Notes under the pieces: generated by a model
Told to the model about the DNA's origin: nothing
The model's database searches: none
The model's input: only the letters and a program-made list of their open reading frames with translations
Made by a program: the position numbers and the translations under genes
Shown here: piece after piece, positions 1-8,255 of the stretch
Position numbering within the stretch: the first letter of the stretch is position 1
How the letters are laid out: the number at the start of each line of letters is the position of its first letter
Source: Spirosoma panaciterrae DSM 21099
GTDB taxonomy: Bacteria; Bacteroidota; Bacteroidia; Cytophagales; Spirosomataceae
DNA length: 64,000 bases
Direction: 5' to 3'
Assembly: GCF_000374025.1 (NCBI RefSeq)
Contig: NZ_KB893172.1
Span: 427,039-491,038 of the forward strand

Positions 1-1052
1 ATCAGGGCGATGATCAAAGCAAAGAAAACCACCAGCATCGATTCGCTCAGGAACTGGAAAATCAATTGGTGACGCAGCGAACCTACAGCTTTGCGAATCC
101 CCACTTCTTTGGCCCGCTTTTCGGAACGGGCCGTGCTCAGGTTCATGAAGTTGATGCAAGCCAGCAATAGCACAAACACACCGATCAGGCTGAACAGCCA
201 GACAAACTGAATACCACCACCGATGTTTTTTCCGTCTTTAAAGTCAGAATAGAGGTGCCAGTTGCTCATCGGGTGCAGAAAATATTCCGGGTTTTCGCCC
301 TCCGAGCCGTGCTTTTTCTCCACATCCCGGATTTTAGCCGATACCTTCGTCATATCGGCACGGTCGGCAATTTGGGCATAGCACTGGAACGAGTGATTGC
401 CCCATTGTTGCAGCGATTCTTTTACCCAGGTTTCGTCGGCCAGGTAAGCGCTCCAGGGCAGGTAATAGTTTACCTCGTAAAACGTGGAGTTGAAGGGTAG
501 GTCTTCGAAAACGCCCGTCACTTTCACATTACGCTTGGCGTCAACTTTAACGATCTTACCCAGTGGATCGGCATTACCAAAGAGAGCCTCGGCGGTCGAT
601 TGGGAGAGAAGAATGGACGACGGTTCTTTTAAAGCCGTAGCATAATCGCCTTTGAGCATGGTAAGCGAGAGCATCTTCGGCAGTTCAGGCTCGGCATACA
701 TGCCCTCTTTGTTGATTTTTCGGTCGCCGTTAACCAGCAGATGGCCAAAATTCCAGGAGGCCAGCGCTACATCGGTGAAGTCCGATTTGTAGTTGTTTTT
801 GACCGTATTGGCCGATGGGAGCGAAACCGCTCGGCTACTGCCAGTAGTTCCGTTGAAGGTCTGATTGACGTACAGTTGTGCCAGCCGGTCGTAGTTCTTA
901 TGAAATTTATTGAACGACAGTTCATCGTAAATCCACAGGCCAATCAACATAGCGATGGCCATTCCAACGGCCAGCCCGACTATATTGATGGCTGAGTAGG
1001 CCTTGTTCTTGGCTAGATTTCGAAACGCAATCGTTAAATAACTTTTGAGCAT
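1..1052 (-). CDS. FtsX/MacB-type ABC transporter permease (3' end missing)
   Basis: The reverse strand is open from an ATG at 1052 to the window edge, so the C-terminus is missing. The N-terminus reads MLKSYLTIAFRNLAKNKAYS and is followed by a hydrophobic helix. This is the usual opening of large Bacteroidota FtsX-like permeases. They have an N-terminal membrane anchor, a periplasmic MacB core domain and further FtsX helices; the family acts with a separate ATPase in export or envelope processes. The part present covers helix 1, the periplasmic domain and the first one or two helices of the FtsX domain near base 1-200. Substrate is unknown, and no ATPase gene is in view. Confidence 0.85.
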   Translation of the reverse strand, partial: MLKSYLTIAFRNLAKNKAYSAINIVGLAVGMAIAMLIGLWIYDELSFNKFHKNYDRLAQLYVNQTFNGTTGSSRAVSLPSANTVKNNYKSDFTDVALASWNFGHLLVNGDRKINKEGMYAEPELPKMLSLTMLKGDYATALKEPSSILLSQSTAEALFGNADPLGKIVKVDAKRNVKVTGVFEDLPFNSTFYEVNYYLPWSAYLADETWVKESLQQWGNHSFQCYAQIADRADMTKVSAKIRDVEKKHGSEGENPEYFLHPMSNWHLYSDFKDGKNIGGGIQFVWLFSLIGVFVLLLACINFMNLSTARSEKRAKEVGIRKAVGSLRHQLIFQFLSESMLVVFFALIIAL

Positions 1053-1349
1053 AGGGTTAAGGGTTTAGGGGCAAAGGGCTGCATAGAGTGCCTCCACGCG
1101 ACTACCCCGCAAAGACAGCTCAGGAGGCAGAATGTTGCTTACAGCCAGAGATTGTCTTGTAAATGGAGAGCATTAAGGGTTTAGGAATCATTAGCTACGC
1201 TAATGGGGTCAACTTGTATGCCATGCCTGTAAATAGGTCTAATTTGGCTGGAAATGGCCTTTTTTGTGAAAACACCTGTCCGAAACCGTACATCCGTTGT
1301 CCGTTTCTGAACAGCAGCTATTGGGGGCGCAGGCAGCATGGTAAGCAAA
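1053..1349. other. Intergenic, upstream of the permease
   Basis: This gap of nearly 300 bases between the permease start and the helicase terminator contains no credible gene. The short string TAAGGGTTTAGG occurs twice, near 1062 and 1169. I see no clear promoter. Confidence 0.5.
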
Positions 1350-1388
1350 AAAAACAGGCTGGGAAGTCGAGCCTCCCAGCCTGTTTCT
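1350..1388 (-). terminator. Rho-independent terminator of the DEAD-box helicase gene
   Basis: An inverted repeat with arms ACAGGCTGGGA and TCCCAGCCTGT is followed on the reverse strand by a run of eight T residues. It begins 17 bases after the helicase stop codon. Confidence 0.85.
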
Positions 1389-1404
1389 GTATCAAAATCA
1401 AGGA

Positions 1405-3558
1405 TTAGCGGGCAACTTCGATGTTTACCCGACGGCCTTTGATGGTGTTGCCTTCCATGGCATCAACAACCCGGTTGGCTACATCTTTCGGTACATCCAC
1501 ATACGTAAACTTATCGAAGATGTCGATGCTGCCGATGCTGTTGCCTGGAATGTTGGCTTCGCCTGCAATGGCCCCAACGATGTCGCCTGGGCGTACATAA
1601 TCCCGACGGCCGATGGTTACCATCAGGCGAGTCATATTGGCTTCCCGCTCGCGGGGCTGACGTTTGTCGTCTTTATCGAAATACCCATTGCGACCTCCGC
1701 TATCGCGACCGCCATCACGTGGGCCAGACGAACGATCCCGATCATTACGATCTCTATCGCCGAAACGTGGGCGATCGCCAAAGCCACCACGGTCTCTGTC
1801 GCCGAAGCGCGAGTTGCCCCGTTCTTCACGATCCCCGAACCGGCCCCGACCCCGATCATCGCGATCGCCGAAGCGACTACCCCGACGATCATCCCGGTCA
1901 AAGCGGCCACCTTTATCCCGATCGCCGAAACGATCCCGGCGGTCTTCACGACGACGATCATCGTCCAGACCCAGGTTCTGGTCAGCAAATTCGTTTTTCT
2001 CGATACCCATGCTGCGTTTTACCAGTGCAGCCACGATTTGTTCGGTCGTAAAGCCAGCGTGGTGCAGTTGTGTGAGCAGGTCATCGTATAGGTTCAGGTC
2101 GGTACTTTCGGCAATGGTCTGCTGAAGCTGCTCGATGAAACGGGCTTTGCGGATGCCTACAATGTCTTCGAACGACGGGATAACGCCCTTTTCGACCCGA
2201 ACTTTCGTATAATTCTGAATTTCGCGGAACCGGAATTTTTCATCCCGACCGACCAGCGAGAACGCCCGGCCCGACTTGCCCGCCCGACCTGTCCGGCCAA
2301 TGCGGTGTACGTAATATTCTTCGTCGAGTGGAATATCGAAGTTGATTACTGCGTCCACATCGTCGACGTCGATCCCCCGGGCTGCTACGTCGGTAGCCAC
2401 CAGAATGCTGGTCGTACCCGCCCGGAATTTGCTCATGACGTTGTTTCGTTGTGCCTGCCGCAGGTCGCCGTGGAGCCCTTCGGCCTGATAGCCACGGATT
2501 TGCAGGTCTTCAACGATCTCGTCTACTTTACGTTTGGTGTTACAGAATACCAGCAGCAGTTTCAGGTCGTAGGTATCGATCAGGCGACACATCACTTCCA
2601 CTTTGGCTTTTGGTTTCACTTCAAAATACACCTGCTCGATGTTGGTGTTGGTCAGTTCTTTCTTGACCACTTTCACCAATACGGGGTCTTGCAGGAATTT
2701 CTGGGTGATCTGCATAATGGGTTTCGACATGGTGGCCGAGAACAGAATCGTTTGCCGTTCTTCGGGCATATCGGCCAGAATGCTTTCAATATCTTCGCGG
2801 AAGCCCATGTCCAGCATTTCATCGGCTTCGTCGAGAATCATCATCTTGACGTTGTCGAGTTTCAGCGTGTTGCGTTCCATATGGTCCATGACCCGGCCTG
2901 GTGTACCGATCACTACATGCACACCGCCTTTCAGCGAGCGAATCTGGCGTTCGATGGAATCGCCCCCATAAATCGCTTCTACACGAACACCACGCTTGTA
3001 TTTGGCCAGTTTACGGATTTCGTCAGATACCTGTAAGGCCAGTTCCCGGGTTGGGCATAGAATCAGCGTTTGTACCGAACGGTCCTGTACATCAATCAGT
3101 TCGAGAGCTGGGATACCAAAGGCGGCTGTTTTACCCGTACCCGTCTGGGCCTGGCCAATCACATCACGGCCTGCCAGAATGGGCGGAATGGCTTCGGCCT
3201 GAATCGGCGATGGGCTTACAAAACCCATATCGGTTACTGCCTGAAGAATTTCGTCCGAAATATCTAAGCTGGAAAATAGGATCTGGTTGGGATCGGCTTT
3301 CGGAGTTGTTTCGACAGTAGCTTTAGGCGTTTCGGCTGGCGCTGTCGTTGGCTCGTCGGCTACGATGATCACTTTATCGGCCACTCCTTCGGCTACGGTT
3401 TCAACGGCGGTATCAGGGGCGAGTTCGTCTTCCGGGGTTGCTTTCTTTTTGGTGGTTTTGGCTTTTTTTGGTTCGGCCTGTGCTGCCAGTTCGGTAGCAA
3501 TTTTTTCAATATCCAGCAGATCGACCTGATCAGCGGATTTAGTTGTTTTCGTTTTCAT
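1405..3558 (-). CDS. deaD: DEAD-box ATP-dependent RNA helicase with DbpA-type RNA-binding domain
   Basis: The 717-residue protein unwinds RNA duplexes and probably acts in ribosome assembly, mRNA decay or cold adaptation. It has a Lys/Glu/Ala/Thr-rich N-terminal extension (about 1-92) and a Q motif near 115-120. Motif I AQTGTGKT lies at 137-144, PTREL at 169-173, TPGR at 219-222, DEAD at 243-246 and SAT at 274-276, followed by a helicase C domain ending near 460 with HRIGRTGRAG. A long disordered Arg/Asp/Gly-rich region (about 540-635) comes next, then a C-terminal DbpA-like RNA-binding domain (about 641-717). That order is typical of the DeaD/CsdA group. The N-terminal extension and the long RD/RG region are larger than in the E. 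coli protein. ATG start at 3558; a terminator follows. The gene stands alone with a long predicted leader. Confidence 0.93.
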   Translation of the reverse strand: MKTKTTKSADQVDLLDIEKIATELAAQAEPKKAKTTKKKATPEDELAPDTAVETVAEGVADKVIIVADEPTTAPAETPKATVETTPKADPNQILFSSLDISDEILQAVTDMGFVSPSPIQAEAIPPILAGRDVIGQAQTGTGKTAAFGIPALELIDVQDRSVQTLILCPTRELALQVSDEIRKLAKYKRGVRVEAIYGGDSIERQIRSLKGGVHVVIGTPGRVMDHMERNTLKLDNVKMMILDEADEMLDMGFREDIESILADMPEERQTILFSATMSKPIMQITQKFLQDPVLVKVVKKELTNTNIEQVYFEVKPKAKVEVMCRLIDTYDLKLLLVFCNTKRKVDEIVEDLQIRGYQAEGLHGDLRQAQRNNVMSKFRAGTTSILVATDVAARGIDVDDVDAVINFDIPLDEEYYVHRIGRTGRAGKSGRAFSLVGRDEKFRFREIQNYTKVRVEKGVIPSFEDIVGIRKARFIEQLQQTIAESTDLNLYDDLLTQLHHAGFTTEQIVAALVKRSMGIEKNEFADQNLGLDDDRRREDRRDRFGDRDKGGRFDRDDRRGSRFGDRDDRGRGRFGDREERGNSRFGDRDRGGFGDRPRFGDRDRNDRDRSSGPRDGGRDSGGRNGYFDKDDKRQPREREANMTRLMVTIGRRDYVRPGDIVGAIAGEANIPGNSIGSIDIFDKFTYVDVPKDVANRVVDAMEGNTIKGRRVNIEVAR

Positions 3559-3900
3559 TAACCTGGAATATAAGAGTTAAAACTCTCCAAGCGAAGACGA
3601 GTGTATGCCGGTGAACGGCGCGATACTGCGAGAATTGCCCAACGAAGCTGCCCAACGACCCAACAAAGGCCCCCAACTATCCCCTGACCTATTCAAAGAG
3701 GAAATGACAACAAACCAGTGTGCCGACGCACGACGTACTGATTATGACCGATTCAACGATTAGCCCACGCGCAAAAACTTCACTCATGAAGCGTCCACCC
3801 AGAAACCCATCCTGTACATCCGTACATAAGCTCTGTCAGACCTAACTCAGCGTGTTAAAAAGGAGAGAAACAGAGACGCGACGGATGCCGCTTTAGAAAA
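3559..3900 (-). promoter_or_regulatory. Predicted long 5' leader of the helicase mRNA, with clustered G-runs
   Basis: If the promoter at 3908-3938 is used, the helicase mRNA has about 340 untranslated bases. On the transcribed strand the segment 3684-3638 carries five G-runs: GGGG, GGGGG, GGG, GGG and GGG, separated by 6, 8, 5 and 10 bases. Several are preceded by GTT. This could form an RNA G-quadruplex. No open reading frame with a recognisable product lies in the leader. The leader length is inferred, not seen. Confidence 0.45.
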
Positions 3901-3907
3901 TCTGGTG

Positions 3908-3938
3908 CAAAAGTAAGAAGAACTTCGCAAAAAAGCAA
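3908..3938 (-). promoter_or_regulatory. Bacteroidota-type promoter upstream of the helicase gene
   Basis: On the reverse strand TTG (3938-3936) is followed after 20 bases by TACTTTTG (3915-3908). This fits the Bacteroidota -33/-7 consensus (TTG or TTTG, about 19-20 bases, TAnnTTTG) exactly at the -7 box. The expected transcript start is near 3900. Confidence 0.6.
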
Positions 3939-4118
3939 GTATAGGCCGATTAATATTGTATTAATCGTAGAGATGGGGTCAATTGGCTTAACTATACAGA
4001 ACGAAATTTGCCTGGTGTGAGCCAGCAGCAATCCGCTGCTGAATGCGCTACACGCTGGTTAGGTGAAAGTAGCCCTGGGATTGGTTATAGGGCACGAGAT
4101 GGGTTTATGGCGGCTCTT

Positions 4119-4277
4119 TTACGATGATTTGTGGGCTTTTGCTTTATTCATTCGGCATTGATCACTGCAATATTTAACGTCATCCCACACGTTCTCCCAC
4201 TTTTTACGCCAGGTAAATGGCCTGTTGCATACGATACAGACTTTAGTTGGCAAGTCACTTTTTTTAGTGTGTTTCAT
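4119..4277 (-). CDS. DUF2256 zinc-ribbon-like small protein
   Basis: This is a 52-residue protein starting MKHTKKSDLPTKVC. It has the complete DUF2256 signature: a CxxC pair (CIVC, residues 14-17), PFTWRKKW at 20-27, then YC and QC cysteines at 35-41. Four cysteines suggest a zinc-binding ribbon. The family is commonly encoded beside cryptochrome/photolyase genes; here it is the last gene of such an operon, 37 bases after the photolyase-like gene. Its biochemical role is unknown. The gene is shorter than usual gene-finder cut-offs and easy to miss. Confidence 0.85.
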   Translation of the reverse strand: MKHTKKSDLPTKVCIVCNRPFTWRKKWENVWDDVKYCSDQCRMNKAKAHKSS

Positions 4278-4314
4278 AAATAGCACTAATAAACAAAGGG
4301 GGTATGAACATGAT

Positions 4315-5415
4315 TTACACCGCTTGCAAGGTCAATAATTCGCCCTGTAATTTTTTCCAATAGTTGAAGAACGACGGAAAATAACCGCGAATAGCAGGTG
4401 ATAGCCAATCTCTCTGATGCTGAATCCCACGGTAGTGCTGTGTTGTAGGATGTTCTTTGTAATGGATTGAGGTTGGTCTGATTGCCAATAATTCATCAAA
4501 CTCAGCAACTACTACTTGTATGTTGTTTATATTTTTTGCCAGTTCAAGAATAAATGCAATCGTTCTGTCGCAGACGGGGTATTTTTTAAAGAAACTTGGC
4601 TCAAGGAGTAAAACCCGATTGGCTTTTATATCCGTATTCCAATCGGGATCTAAGTTGTAGAAATTGTAAATGTATGTTGGTAATGCTTCGTCAATGATTG
4701 GAGGTTTCGTGATCGGTAAATTCGTTGGCAATACGAAAGGTTCTGTTGCGGTTAATTCAACTGGAATGGCGATGTCTGCCAAATCTTCATAGCTTTTATC
4801 CAGAAATGTTTTTTGCTGATTCGTATGGCAATAGCGATTGATATTTTCCTGATTCGCAACGTATTTTTTAGTGCTGTTACTACCTGCTACCCATTGCCAA
4901 CTGAGCGCATTGCTGGCCCAATCGGCATCCAGCAAATGGTAGTACATCCATTGCGCCGGATTCTTCCAGTGACTTTGAGCGATGTTGCAGGCCATACTGG
5001 CTACATACAGTCGGCAATGATTATGCATATAGCCCGTGTCATACAATTCCCTGATGCCTGTATCAACGGCTTCTATGGTTGTGTTAGCCTTAAGAATTGC
5101 AGATGGCGTATTGTAATGGATTACGTTTTCCTGCGCCTGCTTAAGGTCCTGGTCAATGGCATCACCTTTGGCTATCCAAACCTGCTGAAAATAATCTCTC
5201 CAGGCCAGTTCTTTTAAAAATGAACTGATCTGGCTGGTTGTGTATCCTTTCGCTAACGTGCACTGGGCAATTTGTTTTGTACTGATTACTCCTCGGGATA
5301 CATAGGGCGACAGCCGAGTAACAGCACCATCTACGTAGTTTCTGGTCTGGCCGTATTTTATCGGATCAACGCTATCAATTAAATCTAGAATCTCGCTGTA
5401 GACTGTCGTAAACAT
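4315..5415 (-). CDS. Photolyase/cryptochrome-like FAD-binding protein without N-terminal antenna domain
   Basis: The 366-residue protein begins directly with the FAD-binding helical domain of photolyases. GVISTKQ lies near 42-48, ELAWRDYFQQ near 69-78, GYMHNHCRLYVASM near 128-141, and DADWASNALSWQWVAG near 163-178, the FAD/DNA-lesion pocket signature. The usual preceding alpha/beta antenna domain (about 130 residues) is absent. Instead, residues about 250-300 read like a Rossmann-type beta-alpha-beta unit (RVLLLEP, a helix, then IQVVVAEF), raising the possibility of a permuted order. I chose the ATG at 5415 over the in-frame TTG at 5421. It is the middle gene of an SDR, photolyase-like, DUF2256 operon. 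Likely role is blue-light sensing or DNA repair; which one cannot be decided here. Confidence 0.8.
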   Translation of the reverse strand: MFTTVYSEILDLIDSVDPIKYGQTRNYVDGAVTRLSPYVSRGVISTKQIAQCTLAKGYTTSQISSFLKELAWRDYFQQVWIAKGDAIDQDLKQAQENVIHYNTPSAILKANTTIEAVDTGIRELYDTGYMHNHCRLYVASMACNIAQSHWKNPAQWMYYHLLDADWASNALSWQWVAGSNSTKKYVANQENINRYCHTNQQKTFLDKSYEDLADIAIPVELTATEPFVLPTNLPITKPPIIDEALPTYIYNFYNLDPDWNTDIKANRVLLLEPSFFKKYPVCDRTIAFILELAKNINNIQVVVAEFDELLAIRPTSIHYKEHPTTQHYRGIQHQRDWLSPAIRGYFPSFFNYWKKLQGELLTLQAV

Positions 5416-5464
5416 GATCAATCTGCTGGTTGGAAGTAGTCGTATGGCAACAAAGTGTATGCCT

Positions 5465-6154
5465 TTATTTTATGCTGCTCATGCCGCCATCTACTGAAAA
5501 AATTTGCCCCGTAATCCATTGGCTTTCTTCACTCAGTAAATAAGCTGCCATCGTCGCGATATCAGCGGGTGTGCCGATTTTTTTTAAGGGATGTCTTTGC
5601 GCATTGGCTTCGATTTTTTCCTGGGTATTCAAAAGACTATAGGCCAGTGGTGTATTGGTTATGGAGGGGGCAATACAATTTACCCGCACAGTCGGTGCGA
5701 GTTCTGCGGCTAAGGCTTTTGTTAACCCTTCTATAGCACCTTTACTTGTACTCACCAGGCTATGGAAATTAAATCCTAGCCTTGCAGCTACTGTGCTAAA
5801 TAGCACTATACTGCTGTTTTCTGCTTTTTTTAGCGCTGGCAAGCAGTGCTGAATCACTTTAATCGCTCCGGTTACCTGCAATTTGAAATCAGCAATAAAA
5901 TCGTCTTCTTTAAACCGAGCAAACGGTTTTAACTGTATAGCACCGGGGCAATAGGCCAGGCCATCTAATTTATCGGGCAAAAAGCTGAAATCGGGCTGCT
6001 CATCCAACACGTTCAGGTAGTGCGACGATACATTTTGAAAGGAAGCTACTTCGTTTTTATAGTAAGTGCCTGTTACGTAATGGCTTTCCGCGAGTTTTGC
6101 AGAAAGCGCTTTTCCTATTCCAGAACTGTGCCCGACAACTAAGTAATTTTTCAT
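5465..6154 (-). CDS. SDR-family protein lacking the catalytic tyrosine
   Basis: The 229-residue protein has a Rossmann fold with the nucleotide-binding motif GHSSGIG at 8-14, a serine at 120 after beta-5, NCIAPS near 180, and the terminal SVDGGM typical of classical short-chain dehydrogenases. The YxxxK motif, however, reads V134-S-T-S-K138: the lysine is kept but the catalytic tyrosine is valine. The protein may bind NAD(P) without normal redox activity, or use another residue. It is the first gene of the photolyase-like operon (43 bases to the next stop-to-start gap by the TTG, 49 by the ATG), so a light- or repair-linked role is likely but unproven. Confidence 0.85.
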   Translation of the reverse strand: MKNYLVVGHSSGIGKALSAKLAESHYVTGTYYKNEVASFQNVSSHYLNVLDEQPDFSFLPDKLDGLAYCPGAIQLKPFARFKEDDFIADFKLQVTGAIKVIQHCLPALKKAENSSIVLFSTVAARLGFNFHSLVSTSKGAIEGLTKALAAELAPTVRVNCIAPSITNTPLAYSLLNTQEKIEANAQRHPLKKIGTPADIATMAAYLLSEESQWITGQIFSVDGGMSSIK

Positions 6155-6230
6155 TAAAGCGAAACGAGTTGATCCGTGTAGTTGGTTGATTATCAGAAGG
6201 TGAAATTATGTCGAATAGAGTACTCAAATG

Positions 6231-6240
6231 TTAACGTTAA
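6231..6240. promoter_or_regulatory. Palindrome TTAACGTTAA upstream of the SDR operon
   Basis: A perfect 10-base palindrome lies about 77-86 bases upstream of the SDR start codon. Its position suits an operator, but nothing else supports that. Confidence 0.2.
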
Positions 6241-6398
6241 TGTTTCGTACAATTCGGATCTATCCAGGCATAGAACGACGAAAACGACACTGACACAAAA
6301 GTCGAAACAGGTGTACTGATTGTATTCGTTCATGATGATTCATTTTTCAACTTTGTCAAAATGAGTCATCAATCGGTGTTGTAAATACCCCTATACGC

Positions 6399-6632
6399 AT
6401 GAGTCCCACTGTTGGTAAGTACATTATTCTGATCGGAGCCGCTATTGTGCTGGTAGGCGTGATCGTTTATCTTTTCGGCGATAAGCTCCATTGGCTGGGT
6501 CGGTTGCCGGGCGATATTCGGATAGAGAATAAAGACGGGGGTGGGTTTTATTTTCCCATCGTAACCTGTATTGTGGTCAGCGTGATTCTGAACCTGATTA
6601 TCGTTCTGATCCGTCGCTTTTTCGGGTCTTAG
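6399..6632 (+). CDS. DUF2905 small membrane protein
   Basis: This 77-residue protein has two hydrophobic helices (about 8-27 and 52-70) separated by the family signature GRLPGDIRIE (about 34-43) and a short FYFP segment. This matches DUF2905, a widespread small inner-membrane family of unknown function. ATG start at 6399. The last 35 bases overlap the 3' end of the converging gene on the other strand, so the two stop codons lie inside each other's genes. Confidence 0.85.
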   Translation: MSPTVGKYIILIGAAIVLVGVIVYLFGDKLHWLGRLPGDIRIENKDGGGFYFPIVTCIVVSVILNLIIVLIRRFFGS

Positions 6633-8157
6633 CACTGGTCGATTTGGCAGGTTGGCCCGCGTTCTCTTCGGTGTAGGTCAGCTTGTTCAGGTAAAAAACT
6701 TCGCGTTGGCTGCCTGAGGTTCTGGAAGGGGCTATTTTCTGAAAACCGCAGGCCAGAAAATGCCGATCGTACCAGGCCATCAGATTGTCCTGGGCCGAGA
6801 AGGTTACTTTCTCATTCTCAGCCGCTGTTTTCAGTTTAAACTTTTCGGTCTCTTTCAGCACCTTGCTTTCCTGAATTACTTCGGTCGTGATTTCGCCATC
6901 GTTGGGGTAGGCCATCACCATACGGTCGCCCTGATGCGATACCTGTACCATTTCGGTTAGCTCTTTGCTGAGAAGCTCCTTGATGGGGAAGCAGTTGTCC
7001 CACAGAAGATTCCCCTGCTTGTCGAAGCCACAGATGAACGCATGGGTGTATCGATACCCTTCGTAGCGGTCGGAGCCCCGAACAATGCCGCCATAGGCCA
7101 GCGTACTGCCCCGGTATTGAGGGTAATACACTTCGGCCACCAGTGTAAGGCCCGTAGGCGTAGGCTGGAGGTCGTGGACCAGTAGCCGGTAATGGAATTT
7201 GTAGTCCTTACCTTCCTCTTTCTTCTTGTTGGCTTTGGCCAGTAGTTTTTGCTGTCGCTGCGGTTTCAGGTAATCGAAAAAATGCTGCAACTGCGAAAAC
7301 TCGATGTACTGAACCGACTTACTGGCCTCATCGGCATGTTCGCCATGGTGGATACGGGTAACGTAAATACCCTGTGAGTAGGGGGTGCAATCGGTCGAGT
7401 AATTACCCACCAGCAACGATTCCTGCTCATTGACGGGCAGCAGCTTACCCGAAATCAGGCTCTTTTCGGCTCCGTCGAAATCGAGCGTACGCACCAGCTT
7501 GCAGTCGTAATTATAGGTTCGGATCGAGAACTGGCAGTGCCGCTTCAGCGAATGGACCAGTACGTTGACCTCCCGTCGGGATTCGTCAATTTCCAGACCA
7601 CTAAGCTCCATCCGATTTACGTACATGCCCGGAAGCACTTTAGCCGACTGATCGAAGAACGAGAACGCCATTACAACCGGGCGACCATGCCGGTATCCGC
7701 CCACGTAAGCCTGGCTACCTAAAACCTTAAAATACTGGACATCGAACTGGTCGAGCAGCGTCCCCTCAAAGGTTTCGAACACGCCATCATCGAGATGGAG
7801 CCGCAGAAACTGGAATTTGCCCCGGTCGTAATCGCGAAACAGGTGATATACGTACTGGTCTGTGTGACAGTCCAATACGGGGGTGTAATCATAGCTCTGT
7901 TTGAATTGGGTTTTCCAGAGTAATTTTAGATTGACGTCGTATTTCTGGAAGTTCAGGTTGGCGGGCGTATTGTCGTAAAAGGCACCCGTTCGGATAGTAA
8001 CCAAAAGGCCCTTGTCGTTTAGGGGCGTTACGTCAAATGCTTCGGCTTCGTCGGGGTCCGAGGGGATTTCGAGCCGTAACGACTGAGCCAACTGTGCAGA
8101 CACAGATGTACAGGTAACGACCAAAAACAGGCAGACTATGTAGAGCGTTCGAAGCAT
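6598..8157 (-). CDS. Secreted protein of unknown function
   Basis: I do not recognise this 519-residue protein. It begins with a clear signal peptide (MLRTLYIVCLFLVV..., cleavage after SAQ near 21). The rest alternates short hydrophobic strands with polar turns, rich in aromatic residues, suggesting a beta-propeller or other all-beta periplasmic or surface protein. The C-terminus is basic and low-complexity (about 500-519). It converges on and overlaps the DUF2905 gene by 35 bases. There is no metal, catalytic or sorting motif I can name. Confidence 0.8.
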   Translation of the reverse strand: MLRTLYIVCLFLVVTCTSVSAQLAQSLRLEIPSDPDEAEAFDVTPLNDKGLLVTIRTGAFYDNTPANLNFQKYDVNLKLLWKTQFKQSYDYTPVLDCHTDQYVYHLFRDYDRGKFQFLRLHLDDGVFETFEGTLLDQFDVQYFKVLGSQAYVGGYRHGRPVVMAFSFFDQSAKVLPGMYVNRMELSGLEIDESRREVNVLVHSLKRHCQFSIRTYNYDCKLVRTLDFDGAEKSLISGKLLPVNEQESLLVGNYSTDCTPYSQGIYVTRIHHGEHADEASKSVQYIEFSQLQHFFDYLKPQRQQKLLAKANKKKEEGKDYKFHYRLLVHDLQPTPTGLTLVAEVYYPQYRGSTLAYGGIVRGSDRYEGYRYTHAFICGFDKQGNLLWDNCFPIKELLSKELTEMVQVSHQGDRMVMAYPNDGEITTEVIQESKVLKETEKFKLKTAAENEKVTFSAQDNLMAWYDRHFLACGFQKIAPSRTSGSQREVFYLNKLTYTEENAGQPAKSTSAKTRKSDGSER

Positions 8158-8255
8158 ATACTCAAATTTACGAATTTCAGCGTACAGTTTACGGTTTAAC
8201 GGATACCATAAATCTTACCAGCAATAATCATACTGTTCTGATAAAAACGGACTCG

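Noticed and set aside
2305..3036. Forward open frame of 243 codons
   Set aside because: It lies wholly antisense to the helicase gene, whose motifs are intact; no signal or family resemblance.
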